In this document: positions 34,083 through 44,487 of the stretch, in pieces
Numbering within the stretch: position 1 is the stretch's first letter
How the letters are laid out: each line of letters begins with the position of its first letter
Assembly: GCF_932294415.1 (NCBI RefSeq)
Contig: NC_065536.1
Location: 2,356,001 to 2,420,000, forward strand
Reading direction: 5' to 3'
Source of the DNA: Quercus robur
Taxonomy: Eukaryota; Streptophyta; Magnoliopsida; Fagales; Fagaceae
Length of the DNA stretch: 64,000 nucleotides
Made by a program: the position numbers and the translations under genes
Notes under the pieces: model-generated
Databases searched by the model: none
Seen by the model: only the letters and a program-made list of their open reading frames with translations
What the model was told of the DNA's origin: nothing

Positions 34083-35666
34083 AGTTTTAATTTCCCAATT
34101 GCTCTATCTTTGAGTTTTATAGAGTTTTCAAGGCTAAATATTTTCCAAATTTCTCTTTGAAGAAAAATCTTCCTCTGATTCTTTTGTTTGGAAGAGTATT
34201 TTACGCTCAAGAAAACTTATAGCTAAAGAGTCTAGATGGCAAATTGGTGATGGGAAGACTACCCGGATTTTCTGTGATTCTTGGCTATTGGACTCAACTG
34301 ATGGCAAAGTAACTTCCCCCCTAATTTTATCTCACCCGAAGCTACTGTTGATGTTCTCATTGATTCACATACAGGGTGGTGGAATACAAATTAATCTTAC
34401 TGTTCTTTGTTTCTATCCTCCTGAGGTCAAAATGGCCAAATACCACTCTTTTATCGAGATATATATCAATTTATCACTATTTTGAAAATATGTAGGGATC
34501 TATCACTTTTTAGATACTTGAGTTTGGGAAAATCAAGTTTTCCATGGTACTCGAGTTCTTTGAAAAAACAGCCTTCAAAGTTGCCGAAAAATTTTTAATA
34601 GAACTCAAGTTCATGGAACTCGAGTACCATGGAAAACTCGAGTTCTCCAAACTCAAGTACCCAAAAAATGCTACATCACTACATATTTCCAAAAAAATGG
34701 TAGATTGATATATATTTCAGTAAACAGTACTATTGCGCCATTTTGGCCATCCTCCTGAAGCTCAACTCATAAAATCAATACGTCTGCTCAATCCCACAAC
34801 CCAATATCCTCATTTGGCCCGAAGTAAATTCGGGAAACTATTCTATCAAAACAGATTACAAAGCTTTGCAGGAAAAGCCAACTCTGTGCGCAGATGAAAT
34901 TGAAGCTTCTGAAGAAAAAAAATGGTTTTGGAAAGGCATTTGGAAACTGAAAACTCCGGGGAAGATTAAATACTTTCTATGGAAATCGTATACAAACTCT
35001 CTACACACTAGAGAGAATCTGCTGAAGAGAACCATTCTCCACGATCCACTGTGTCATCTCTGTGCAAAGGAACCTGAAAATGTGTTACATGCTCTGGACA
35101 GCAAAGTTTCAAGGGATCGAAGCACAGTCAAGAAAAAATGGAGCCCTCCAGTTCTAGACTCTTTCAAGACAAACTTCTACGGAGCAATGTTCAGCGAATC
35201 AGATGATGTGGGCATTGGTGTGATTATCCTTAATTCTGCAGGTAAGGTTATGGCTGCTTTGTCAGAAAAAATACAAGAGCCGCCTTCTGTGATGACATGT
35301 CAGCTTTTGGCAGCTAGACGAGCGTTGCAATTTACAAAAGATTGGGATTCCGGCTGTCTTCTTTTGAAGGTGATTCAGAGACGGTAATAAACTCCTTGCG
35401 TTAAGGGTGGGATGAAAAAACCTCAAGTGAATCACATTATTAAAGACACAGTTTTTGGCTAGCTTTCTCTAGAGCTTTTGTTTCTCTCATATTGTTAGGC
35501 AAGGTAATGCAATTGCACATGCCTTAGCCTAGAGAACAAAACTTTTCTTTTTATTAATAGTCTGGATGGAGTCTGTTCCATCAGATTTAGACTCTTTTGT
35601 TTTGGCTAGCCGATTGAGTAATAAAACTGAACTTGCATTCTTCTCAATAAATTAAAAAAATGTGGG
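34083..35666 (+). mobile_element. LINE (L1-type) 3' fragment with zf-RVT and RNase H parts
   Basis: GTGTTTATAT flanks the element at 34073-34082 and 35667-35676, and the right copy follows an A-rich end. Module copy 2 shows the empty site near 23480. Translation gives FVWKSILRSRKLIAKESRWQ, then (after a MITE) FWKGIWKLKTPGKIKYFLW and CHLCAKEPENVLHAL. An RNase H-like piece follows (VGIGVIILNSAGKVMAALS and TCQLLAARRALQF), open until 35387. It is 5'-truncated and its frame is broken by the MITE, so it is not active. Confidence 0.88.
34425..34748. mobile_element. 324-bp Mutator-like MITE inside the LINE
   Basis: Starts GGTCAAAATGGCC and ends CGCCATTTTGGCC, with exact ATCCTCCTGA flanks at 34415-34424 and 34749-34758. 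It is the same insertion as 4553-4875. The interior holds a second pair of inverted words, CCATGGTACTCGAG and CTCGAGTACCATGG. Confidence 0.85.
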
Positions 35667-36709
35667 GTGTTTATATCACGTGACTATCACTAATAGCAGC
35701 TACTATTTGTTAGGATATTTTCGTTTATGTTAATCAACTCTATTAGTTATATATAAAAACAGAGTGTTGTATTGTAATCATTATTCTTGATTTATGAAAA
35801 TTGCTTAGCTTTTCTTGCTAATGGCATTTGGACATATTAAAAGTATAAATAAATTAAAGTCTGGGTTTATGGTCTTAAAAATCGGGTTAGAAAAAGCCTT
35901 ATGATAGTCTTGAATGGGGATTCATTCAAAAAGTGCTAATATTCTTTAAATTTTCTAGCCACCTTAAAAAGGTAATTATGAGTTATATAACTTCATCCAC
36001 AATCTCAAGTTGAGAGAAAGCTTAGCCTTAAATTACTTACTTAAAGCTTAAAATTATACCATGTAAATGATAAATTTTTTTTTCAAACTTAAATCATTCT
36101 TTTGGGAAATTTTCATTTTAACTAAACTATCTTTGCATTGGCAAAAATTAATACCAGTTAGGTTTCATCTACTACAATGTTGGCACCGGCAACCCATTGG
36201 CATTATCCAATAGGTTAAATTACTTGAGCTAAAACTCTTATTTCGTTAGAACAGGACTTGTTTTGCTGAAGGGAGAGTCAATGAGTTAAGGCATTCACAT
36301 GCTGATGCTGTAGACAATTAGACACTGTTACTGTCTCAATCAAACTGTAAAGACAAACTAGTTGCGCATATTGCTTCAAAAGTTTTCAAATTTGACTATT
36401 GAACATCATTTAGATTATAAATACAAAAATTTTCACTAACAACCGTGGTTATAAAGAAACAAATCAGAGGCGTTTTTAAAGACTCATATAAGAGATTGAG
36501 ATTATATGCTACGTTGCAAGCCCTTTTAGAAATCAACAAGTTTATTCTTTCATATATATATATATTTTTTGAAAGAATTTTCTTACAAAAACAAGAAACT
36601 TTCACAAAGTGAATTTACACTTGAATCGACAATGAAACAATGAAAAAAATGAACATTAGAGTACAGACATTTCCCCACCCTGCACGCCAAAGTACACAAA
36701 ATAATCTAA

Positions 36710-37498
36710 TTACAAAATAATCCAATTGACAACCCTGCAATTCTTCCTGACCTCACCCTGCCTTCCTGTGAGAACATCAATGGAACCCATTTTCACCATA
36801 GCTGCTGCAAACTTGTTAGCCCAAGCTGCATCATTTCTTGCATGGTTCCTCACAATCCCCACCGTTGCAGGGCTGCTCAAAAGAGTTTGATCGGAGGTCA
36901 ACAAGCCATGGTGATTCATCAAATCTTTGTAATACTTATTATCAAGTTTGTTTGGTGTAAGAACATCCAGTGGCACTGTAGGATCACCACCATTTCCAGA
37001 ACTTAATTGTGGGGGACACTTAGCTTTCAAGTCTCTAGCAAATTTAGGGTCCATTGAAGGGTCTTGTGGGTGTGTTGCATTGAAAGTGTATAGCCGCTTT
37101 GAGAAAGAAGAACAATGTGACACGCCTATAGAATGTCCCCCAGAAAGTGTCACCATTTCATCAAGACTAAGGCCTTTTCGTGCAAAGTTTTCCTCTAGTT
37201 GCTTGGCATCAAAGAAAGGAGGGGGAAGGTTTTGGGTAGGCTCATCTTCATGTGACACCTGACCATCACGACGACCCGATAGCACTTTGTAATTTATGCC
37301 TCCAACTTTGTAGGCACTGTCACGAGCAGCAAATGCTATAATATCTGCACATGAAACAGTTTTAGGGCATTGAGCTTCTAGTTCAGCCTTTGCTTCATCA
37401 ATCACTTCAAAGCCTCGCAAACTTGGATTGTTGGCTATATTTTCCTTCTCTGCTGGGTTTCCAGGAGTTGAATCAAGTAGAACAGAAGCATCACAACC
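36710..37498 (-). pseudogene. Class III peroxidase, copy 5 (PRX5), exon 2 only
   Basis: Exon 2 is open and has a good acceptor (TTTCAG|GGT at 37499). It carries GCDAS, proximal His in LSGGHSIG (Ala replaced by Gly) and the expected Cys. No first exon exists upstream: the intron sequence follows that of PRX4 only to about 37637, then LTR-element sequence begins, and no signal peptide or RMHFHDCF coding sequence occurs before PRX6. The usual stop TAG has become TGG, adding WIIL before a TAA-type stop. Without the distal His and Arg it cannot make a functional peroxidase. High exon identity with PRX4 suggests the loss is fairly recent. Confidence 0.9.
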
Positions 37499-38564
37499 CT
37501 GAAACATATAGCATGAAATATATGATTAGGTCAAATTGATGACAATGAGAGTATTATTTTCTTCTTGTTTATGAGAATTTATTTTCATTAGCTTACTGGA
37601 TTTAAAAACTAAGTTGGATAAAAGAACAATACACCTTTAATTTTGTTTTATCATTATTTTGTTTCTTGTGTCAAAAATCCAAAAATCACATAAAAAAATT
37701 AGAAAATCAAAAAGCTTGATTGACTTTGTTGAGTTTTGTCTCAAAACTTGTTTTGCCTTGTACCTTTGTGCTAATGGCTTTGTGCATTTTCGAGCATTGC
37801 TTGTTTTCATGCACTTATATCACTGTGGGAAATATCTTGAAATCTATGTGATTGTTGTAAATAGATCTTTAAACTTGTCATGAATGATTAGTGAATGGTT
37901 ATGTTGATCTTGAGACATGCATAGACTTGTGTCTATATATCTTCCCACTTTTTATTTTTGTTTTGCTAAAAAGAGCTCACCAAATGTAAATCTCCAAATG
38001 AAAAGAGATATTGAGCTGCAAAAGCCTGTCACACATTCTAGTATTTGACTATGAAAAAGGGTAAGCGACCTTATATTAAAGTGATTGTTTATTCAAAAAG
38101 CCAAAGGCTTGATCATTAAAGTGAAATGTCAAATATCACTCTCACAATGAGAGGTGATTGCCTCAAAAAGATCAAAAAGATCAAATGTTATGACTAAAAG
38201 TGGAGTAAAATGTAAAGCTTCAAGTTATGTTATCAAGTTGTGTGGAAGGTCATATATACATATTTCTATAATTGAGATAGGTCACATGATCTAGTGCTAA
38301 TTGTGTATGCCTTGGTTGAATCGATCATTGAAACTTCACATTAGACGAAGGACTATCTCATTGTTGATATCCACACACAACACACAAGTTTATGTTCATT
38401 AAATGCCATATTCATTTGTGTGATTGTACTTGATGAAATGTGTTTTCACATGCTCAATCTTTGTTAATTCAAGCACAAAAAGATTTTTGAGTGTTTTAGG
38501 TGTTTTTTGGAAAGTATTTTGTTTGAAAAATCTGAAAATTTCAAAAATACAGTTTTGCCCTGTT

Positions 38565-38820
38565 TTGGCGGCTCAGTCGCGGGTATGTCAAGTCGCGAGC
38601 CTCAATCGCATCTTCGCTGGTCATTTTTGGCGACTTGTTCGCGAGTGGAAGGTCCAGTCACGAGGTTCACTCAGAGATTTTCGCGGCTCAGCTCGCGACT
38701 CACTCGCGGGTAGACCTTCCAGTCGCGAAAAACACTTAGAAAAATTTTCAAATTTTTGTTCATGAGTGCTTTGGCGGCTTGAGCTGGCGACTGTGTGGCG
38801 ACTTAATCAAGTCGCGAAAA
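38565..38820. repeat. TCGCG-rich cluster upstream of the accessory gene
   Basis: Eight TCGCG words lie within about 250 bp (GTCGCGGG, GTCGCGAG, TTCGCGAG, CTCGCGAC, CTCGCGGG, GTCGCGAA and others), in a region otherwise poor in CG. A similar cluster lies in the 3' LTR at 41640-41835, and a few such words occur in the solo LTR. The cluster precedes the likely transcription start of the accessory gene. Confidence 0.75.
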
Positions 38821-38990
38821 TCGAGTGTTTTGCAGAAACAGGAGCAGTTTTTTAAACCTCTTTTCAGTCTTCCCTCGAACTTTTGTGACTGTTCATCTTC
38901 TCTCTAAACTATCTCCCTCCCAAACACTCCGTGCTCCCATTTCCAATCTCCATTATTGCATTCTTGTAGCTCAAAATCGTCAAGTTGCAG

Positions 38991-39583
38991 GTATGGGTTT
39001 TCAGTTTTGCACCCTTTTATACTTGATTTTGTGCTTTTCCCTTTGATTTTTCACATATGTTTGTGATTTAGAAATGGGTTTGTGTTTCGGATTTTACTCC
39101 TTGTTCATGCTTAGCTTGCGAATGCTGCTGCTAGTATTTGATGTGATCTTAGTTGTTTCCTTATTGCTCTTCATCTTGTGCTTAGCTAAGTGTTACTTTT
39201 ATTTTAATCTGAACTTTGAGCTGTTGAGTTGTTTCTATCTGTTCATTTTGAGGTTGTGAGTTTTACTGTGCTAAATATGCATGTTTTATTATGTTAATCT
39301 GTTGGGAGCTTCTGTTAGTCTCATAATACTGATTGTGTGTCATGTCATTTTTTTTCATTATATGTCTCAATGACATATATCTGCCTTTAGGATAGTTTCT
39401 CCATGTTGTTCATGTGTTTCCTATCTTAGGCTTGGTTTATCCATGTGATTGATTAAGTAGCTTATTGTTTAAGTGTTCAAAGTTAATTTGTATGAGTGAT
39501 ATCTCTTTGTTAATTACATGGTACTGACTGGTTCTGCACATATATTGTTCTATGCTGTTGTGGCCTTTTCTGATTGTTCACAG
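38991..39583 (+). other. Likely 5' UTR intron of the accessory gene
   Basis: A donor TTGCAG|GTATGG at 38991 and an acceptor TTCACAG|ATGGC at 39583 bracket a T-rich 593-bp segment. The ATG directly follows the acceptor. The upstream exon, from about 38840, is pyrimidine-rich and lacks long frames. The arrangement suggests that the element's accessory gene has its own spliced transcript. Confidence 0.55.
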
Positions 39584-40660
39584 ATGGCTCCCTCACCTCA
39601 GAAGAAGAAATCTACTGCAAAGAAGGCTGACAAAAGATTAAAGATGGATTCTAAACTGTTTAGGTCAGTTCACCACTTTGAGAGATACAAGGATAACTTC
39701 TTGAATGTAGGAATCATTCAAAAAAGATTTGTAGATTTGGAGGACTTAAGACAAACCTTTATTCCCAGCTGTTTTGAAGGAAGAGGATGGGAAAAGCTTC
39801 TGAGTGGTTTCCCTGTTGTGTGTGAACCCCTAATTAGGGAATTTTACTCAAATGCTGTGATAAAGGAGAATGAATTAAGTTGCTGGGTGAGAGGTAAAGA
39901 ATTTGTTTTGGATGCTCATGTCATAGATGATGCATTAGGGCTTGAAGGATTAGATGATGAAGAATTTATCAATTACAAGGATAGGAGTGTTTCTATTGAA
40001 ACAGTTCAACAAAGGATAGGTGGGCAGAGAGAAGGGAAATGTTTGAATACCACTGCCTTTCCAGTGGACATGAGGTGCCTTACAATAATCATGATGTTTA
40101 ACCTCTATCCCATTAAGAAATTGACTACAATCAATTGTGCTAGAGCAGTTTTTCTGATGGATCTCAAAGAAAAGAATTTCATAGACATAAGTTCCCACAT
40201 TTATGACACCATTGTGGATGAGACTAGAACAACCTCTAGGCCTAAATTGATCTTTCCCAGTTTGCTAATGAGGATTTTTAGAAGGAAGGGTGTTCCAATC
40301 CCTCAAGACATCAGTCCCATGTCCACACCCTCTGCAATTAACAAGCTTACCTGCAAAAGGATAAGTGTTAGGCTTCCAGGAGAAGAAGATGAAGGTGATG
40401 AAGGAGAGGCTGTCCCAATGGAGACTGAAGCAGAGGCAGCAGGGCATGCATCAACCTCAACACCTAGGAGGAGTGGCAAAAGACACAGAGCTTCAACTTC
40501 TGCAGATACACCTCCAGATGCTTTCCAAATCATTCTGGAAAGGCTTGATGGGATCAGGGCAGTCCAAACTGAGCACTCTGACAGGATGAGAGCCATGCAA
40601 GACCAGATTGATGTCTTGACTGCTAAACTTGACAGCTTCACAACTCAGCATGACCAGTGA
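39584..40660 (+). CDS. Plant transposon-type accessory protein (358 aa)
   Basis: The frame starts at an ATG right after a splice acceptor, and its first residues are Lys-rich (APSPQKKKSTAKKADKRLK), like a nuclear signal. The middle part (about 25-250: FLNVGIIQKRFVDLEDL, REFYSNAV, SCWVRGKEFVLDAHVIDDAL) resembles the domain annotated as putative plant transposon protein (I recall it as Transposase_32) found in LTR elements of many dicots. A Glu-rich acidic stretch (GEEDEGDEGEAVPMETEAEA), a Ser/Thr/Arg patch and a predicted coiled coil (LERLDGIRAVQTEHSDRMRA) follow. The frame is intact. Its function is unknown; a capsid-like or accessory role in the element is an inference. Confidence 0.75.
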   Translation: MAPSPQKKKSTAKKADKRLKMDSKLFRSVHHFERYKDNFLNVGIIQKRFVDLEDLRQTFIPSCFEGRGWEKLLSGFPVVCEPLIREFYSNAVIKENELSCWVRGKEFVLDAHVIDDALGLEGLDDEEFINYKDRSVSIETVQQRIGGQREGKCLNTTAFPVDMRCLTIIMMFNLYPIKKLTTINCARAVFLMDLKEKNFIDISSHIYDTIVDETRTTSRPKLIFPSLLMRIFRRKGVPIPQDISPMSTPSAINKLTCKRISVRLPGEEDEGDEGEAVPMETEAEAAGHASTSTPRRSGKRHRASTSADTPPDAFQIILERLDGIRAVQTEHSDRMRAMQDQIDVLTAKLDSFTTQHDQ

Positions 40661-41474
40661 CCCTTTGGCCATTCCGGTCAAAAAGGGGGAGAAATTATGT
40701 CATTGATGATGAAAAGCAGAAAAGCAAATCTTAAGGGGGAGTAATGTGTTGAGGGGGAGTTGTCATAGTTATCAAATTCAGAAACTTTGTTTATATATGC
40801 TTATGTTTTTGGGTATTTTGTGTATAGCTGTTTCTAATTCATAACTTATACTCTTGGTTTAAACTTTAATATATTTTGATGATGTTATTCAGGATGTTTT
40901 TGTGTTTGTACCCATGTGCTTTTGTAAGCTTTTAGGGTTATTGTTTTATGCATAGTTTGTAGGCTTTATGGTATGTACCTTGCTTAATGCAGCCTTTATG
41001 CTATGTTGAAATCAGTACTTTAATCTAAATGTTCTGCATTTTGGTTTATGTACTGTCACTCTTGTGCCCTTGTAGGATTGTTCCTAGATGCATATGCCTT
41101 GTGTGTTATGCATTGGTTGAGTGTTGAGCATACAAGTGTCTTGCCTTGTGCTTGTTAACTTGTATGTCCTTGTGTTCATTCCAAGTGTGAATGAGCACTG
41201 TGATCACTACCTAGTGGTGTTCATTTGGTTGATCAAGCCATGGTTTGTTTATTAACTCCATCTTAGCTTGATCAAATTATTGCCTGTTTCATATGCATTT
41301 ATAATTTTCTGCTTACAATGATCATGGTGTATTGTTGTGTTTCAGGAGTATTATGTTCATATGATTCAAGTGCTTCACAGCTTCTAGAGTTAGGTGTGAG
41401 TGAGTTTTGTTCAACTGTTCCCAACTCACATGTTAAGTCTAGAGTCTGTTTTAGGGTTTTGTCACGGAATAGCC

Positions 41475-42596
41475 AAAGGGGGAGATTGTAAGGTTGAATT
41501 TATTCAACCATCTAATTGGCTTTATTCCGTGCCAAATTTGCTTGTAATTCAGCATTTAGTAACCCTGTATTTAGGTGGGTTTGTTGTAAGGGTAGTGAGT
41601 GAGATAGAGTGAAGTTTGCTCAAGAGTGTGCAAGAAAACAGAGACTCGCGGCTGGGACTCGCGGGTGGACTCGCGGCTGCAAGCCACCAGAAGCAGCACA
41701 CGTGCCAAGCATGCTGGAAGATGAACAGTCATGCTAGCTGGAGCACTACAGGACAAAACAGGACAACTGGCCATACGGTTAACTCGCGACTGGATCTCGC
41801 GACTTGGTCAAGCCGCGAGGTCAAGCCGCGAGCCACCCCTGTTTTTGTAAAACTTGACGTTTCACATTCCTCTCCCACTCCAATATAAATACCTCTTTAA
41901 CCCACGATTGAAAGAGAGCTTCTAGAGAGAATTTTGAGAGAGAAACCCTAAAGAAAAACCAGATTGCTTCACCCACAATCGCTACCTTAGAGTCTCTTCA
42001 AATTCCTCAACTCTCTTCCTCTCCATTGTCAAATCCTTGAAATGCATTATACCAAACCTGGTTCTCACCATTATCATCTCTGTGAGACAGTTGTTTGGAT
42101 TTCTGGGAAGCAGTTAGGAAGGAGCCAATCTTCATTGGTTGATGCTACGGTCTAGTAGCGGAATCCGGGAAGCTAGAAAAGAAAAAGGTTCGGCGCAACC
42201 TCGTTGGAGCAAGAAGCTTGGAGGGCTTAGGTGCACTGGGTAGATTAGGCTTGGAGGGTCTATTGCTGTCCTTGTATCCCAACTGTATTTTCTAGTGGAT
42301 TGATTACCGCTTGGAGGGCGGCGGAGAGGTTTTTCGCCGAGGACTTCGGTTTCCTCTTCGATAACACATCGCGTGTTGTCTTTGTGTTTGCATCTTCCTT
42401 CCTCTCTATCTTTGCCTTTATATTATCTGCTGTGGTTTTATTATGTTATGGCTTAGATAGATTTTAACCAATTTCATATTATAGCATGTGTTAAGTTTCC
42501 GCACATTAGTTGTTTGACATATTGCTTGAATTGGTTAAGTTGTAATTTGGGGGTCTAAACGTTCAAAGGTGTTTTGTACACGTTTTTGAACTTTCA
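41475..42596 (+). mobile_element. Polypurine tract and 3' LTR
   Basis: The tract AAAGGGGGAGAT (41475-41486) is followed by the LTR from TGTAAGGTTG (41487) to GAACTTTCA (42596). A TATA-like AATATAAATACC near 41880 and a purine-rich GAGAGAATTTTGAGAGAG leader mark the LTR promoter. Seven CGCG words (five TCGCG, two CCGCG) lie in the upstream (U3) part, 41640-41835. The LTR is 1110 bp, similar to the 1076-bp solo LTR at 21290. Confidence 0.85.
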
Positions 42597-44040
42597 GTGT
42601 TGAAAAGAAACCTTAGGAGAATATAACTATAACATATTTGCATCCCAAACCCAATAGGTTACAGGGACTAATACCACAAAGAGATAAGATTCACGAAGTT
42701 CCTTCGAGTAAAAAGTAAAATTTTGATTTGAAATATTCTTGAAATGAAATTCTTCAATTGGAAGAACTATGCAAGTAACTAAATCTACGTTGAGTTGGAA
42801 AGAAACCAGGTTAAATTATTAAATTCATCATTTTCTAATAGTCTAAGTTTTTTAAATTATTGATAATTTATCATGGTATCAAGAGTGATCAAGAGTGATC
42901 CTAGGTGGGAAATCCTATCTGCTATCTCTATTAAAATTGAAGTTTTAACACATTTGCAACCCAAACTACCTTTTTGGACTAAAGTTGAAAATTTGAACAT
43001 ATTTGCATCCCAAACTACTCTACATTATTAAGGACGACCTATTCACAAATTTAGAAAGCTCATGCCGTGTGCTACAAAAGAGAAACCCAAAGCCTAGAAA
43101 TCCTCAACCATGAGTAAAAAGATGAAAGAGAATTATTATTTACGGTGTTATTAATGTCATAGAGCATATCAAGAATTAAAGCCACTGATCAGTCATCCCA
43201 GTGTGTTGCTGCAAAGATAAAATCTTCAAATGGGCCCTTGTAATCTTGGAAGTAGCTCATGGAAGATATTTAGAATAGAAGAGTCCAGGCGGCCTAAAGC
43301 TAATTATGTAGTCACGTTAGTAAGTCATCTACTAGATGTAGAGTCTAGGGGTAAGTCTATTTTAAAAACTCTATATATTACTTTTATGTTTGTGTGTTCT
43401 AATAAGTATTATTGTTTTCTCAAAAAAAAATATATATGAATGTTTATCCCACATCGGTTGTGTGTGTTAGAGTTTCAGTCCTTATAACCCATGCTACTGA
43501 TACAAAGATTAAGCCCTTTTTGTAGTGGTACTCTGGTTATGTAATGTATTATAAACTTATTCAAAAAACTCTATATATTATTTTCGTGTTTGCATGTTCT
43601 AATAAATATTATTGTTTCCTTAAAAAACACATGTCATGGAAGATATTTAGAATAGAAGAGTCTAGGCGGCCTAAAGCTAATTATGTAGTCACGTTAGTAA
43701 GTCATCTACTAGATGTAGAGTCTAGGGGTAAGGATTTATCTCAAATTCTGAACTTCAATTCTATTTAGTGAAGTCATTCTTGGGATTAGAGAACCTCATA
43801 GCAGTTTTTCCTTTGGAGGCTCTCTACTGGTTTTTCACTTCATCACCATATTGTTGTGTTATTTACTTTATATTTACTGAATTACTACTTTATATATGAT
43901 GAAATGTTGGCTTGTGATAATAACATGTGTTAATACTTATTACATAATCCAGTTAATTGGCTTAAATAAATTAAATCGATAAATTAAGGGATTAAAACAT
44001 AGTCTTTCTTACATAGTATTCAATCTACAAATGTGAAGTA
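42597..44040. other. Repeat-rich spacer after the LTR
   Basis: No gene is seen. The TATTTAGAATAGAAGAG block followed by TCATCTACTAGATGTAGAG occurs twice, about 377 bp apart (43261 and 43638). The words AAAACTCTATATATTA and ATTATTGTTT also occur twice. GGTATCAAGAGTGATCAAGA near 42876 contains a short direct repeat and resembles a decayed retroelement primer-binding site, but this is weak. The expected first exon of PRX5 is absent here. Confidence 0.55.
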
Positions 44041-44487
44041 TTTTCAAGGACTCGAACAATGACATTTACTATGGGTTTCAGTTAACTTAATTAGTAAAGC
44101 CTCTAATAGTTGAATAAAAAATTTGAAGTTCAATCCTCTCTTATACCAAAAATCAATTGGTATTTTGGTCTGATAATAAAAAGCACAATTATCATAAGCG
44201 AATGTCATAGGTTGAAACTCTAAAAAAAATAAATAAATAAATAAACAAACCGCATTCACTTCAATTGCTAAGTTGCAAGCATGTGAATGTTAATGCTTAA
44301 CATTAGATCAATCAAAAAGAAGATTTTTTCATAGTTTACAAAAGAATATCCTTAACAAACAAACAAAACTAAGAAACTCTCACAAAGCAGATTTACACTT
44401 TGATGAATCAACAATTAAACAATGGAAACAAAAAATGAACAACAGTTCAGACACTTCCCGCCATGCATGCCAAAGACACCAAGTAAT

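Larger units (their letters stand above)
32128..36248. repeat. Module A, copy 3 (most complete)
   Basis: Matches 1115-5316 from ATCATGCCTG to CGGAGCAATGTT, and continues past that breakpoint into the LINE 3' end and the block at 35670-36248 shared with module copy 2. It lacks the foldback element of copy 1 and the solo LTR and 4.2-kb insertion of copy 2. It therefore acts as the reference for all three insertions. Confidence 0.8.
37637..42596 (+). mobile_element. 3' half of an LTR retrotransposon in the PRX5 intron
   Basis: Sequence departs from the PRX4-like intron at about 37637. It then contains an untranslated leader, an accessory protein gene (39584-40660), spacer sequence rich in AAGGGGGAG words, a polypurine tract and a complete 3' LTR. 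No gag-pol genes or 5' LTR are present, so the element is truncated. The same orientation as the LTR (plus strand) means it is antisense to the peroxidase. The sequence after 42596 does not return to peroxidase intron, so a rearrangement accompanied or followed the insertion. Confidence 0.7.

Noticed and set aside
38424-38765. 113-codon frame before the accessory gene
   Set aside because: It crosses the TCGCG cluster, has no domain, and overlaps another equally open frame; it is better explained as leader or promoter DNA.
40303-40641. Minus-strand frames opposite the accessory gene
   Set aside because: Antisense shadows of the acidic and Ser/Thr-rich end of the plus-strand protein.
42867-42900. 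TGGTATCAAGAGTGATC as a primer-binding site of a second LTR element
   Set aside because: It resembles the initiator-Met site only in the first 8 bases, and no LTR ends directly before it.
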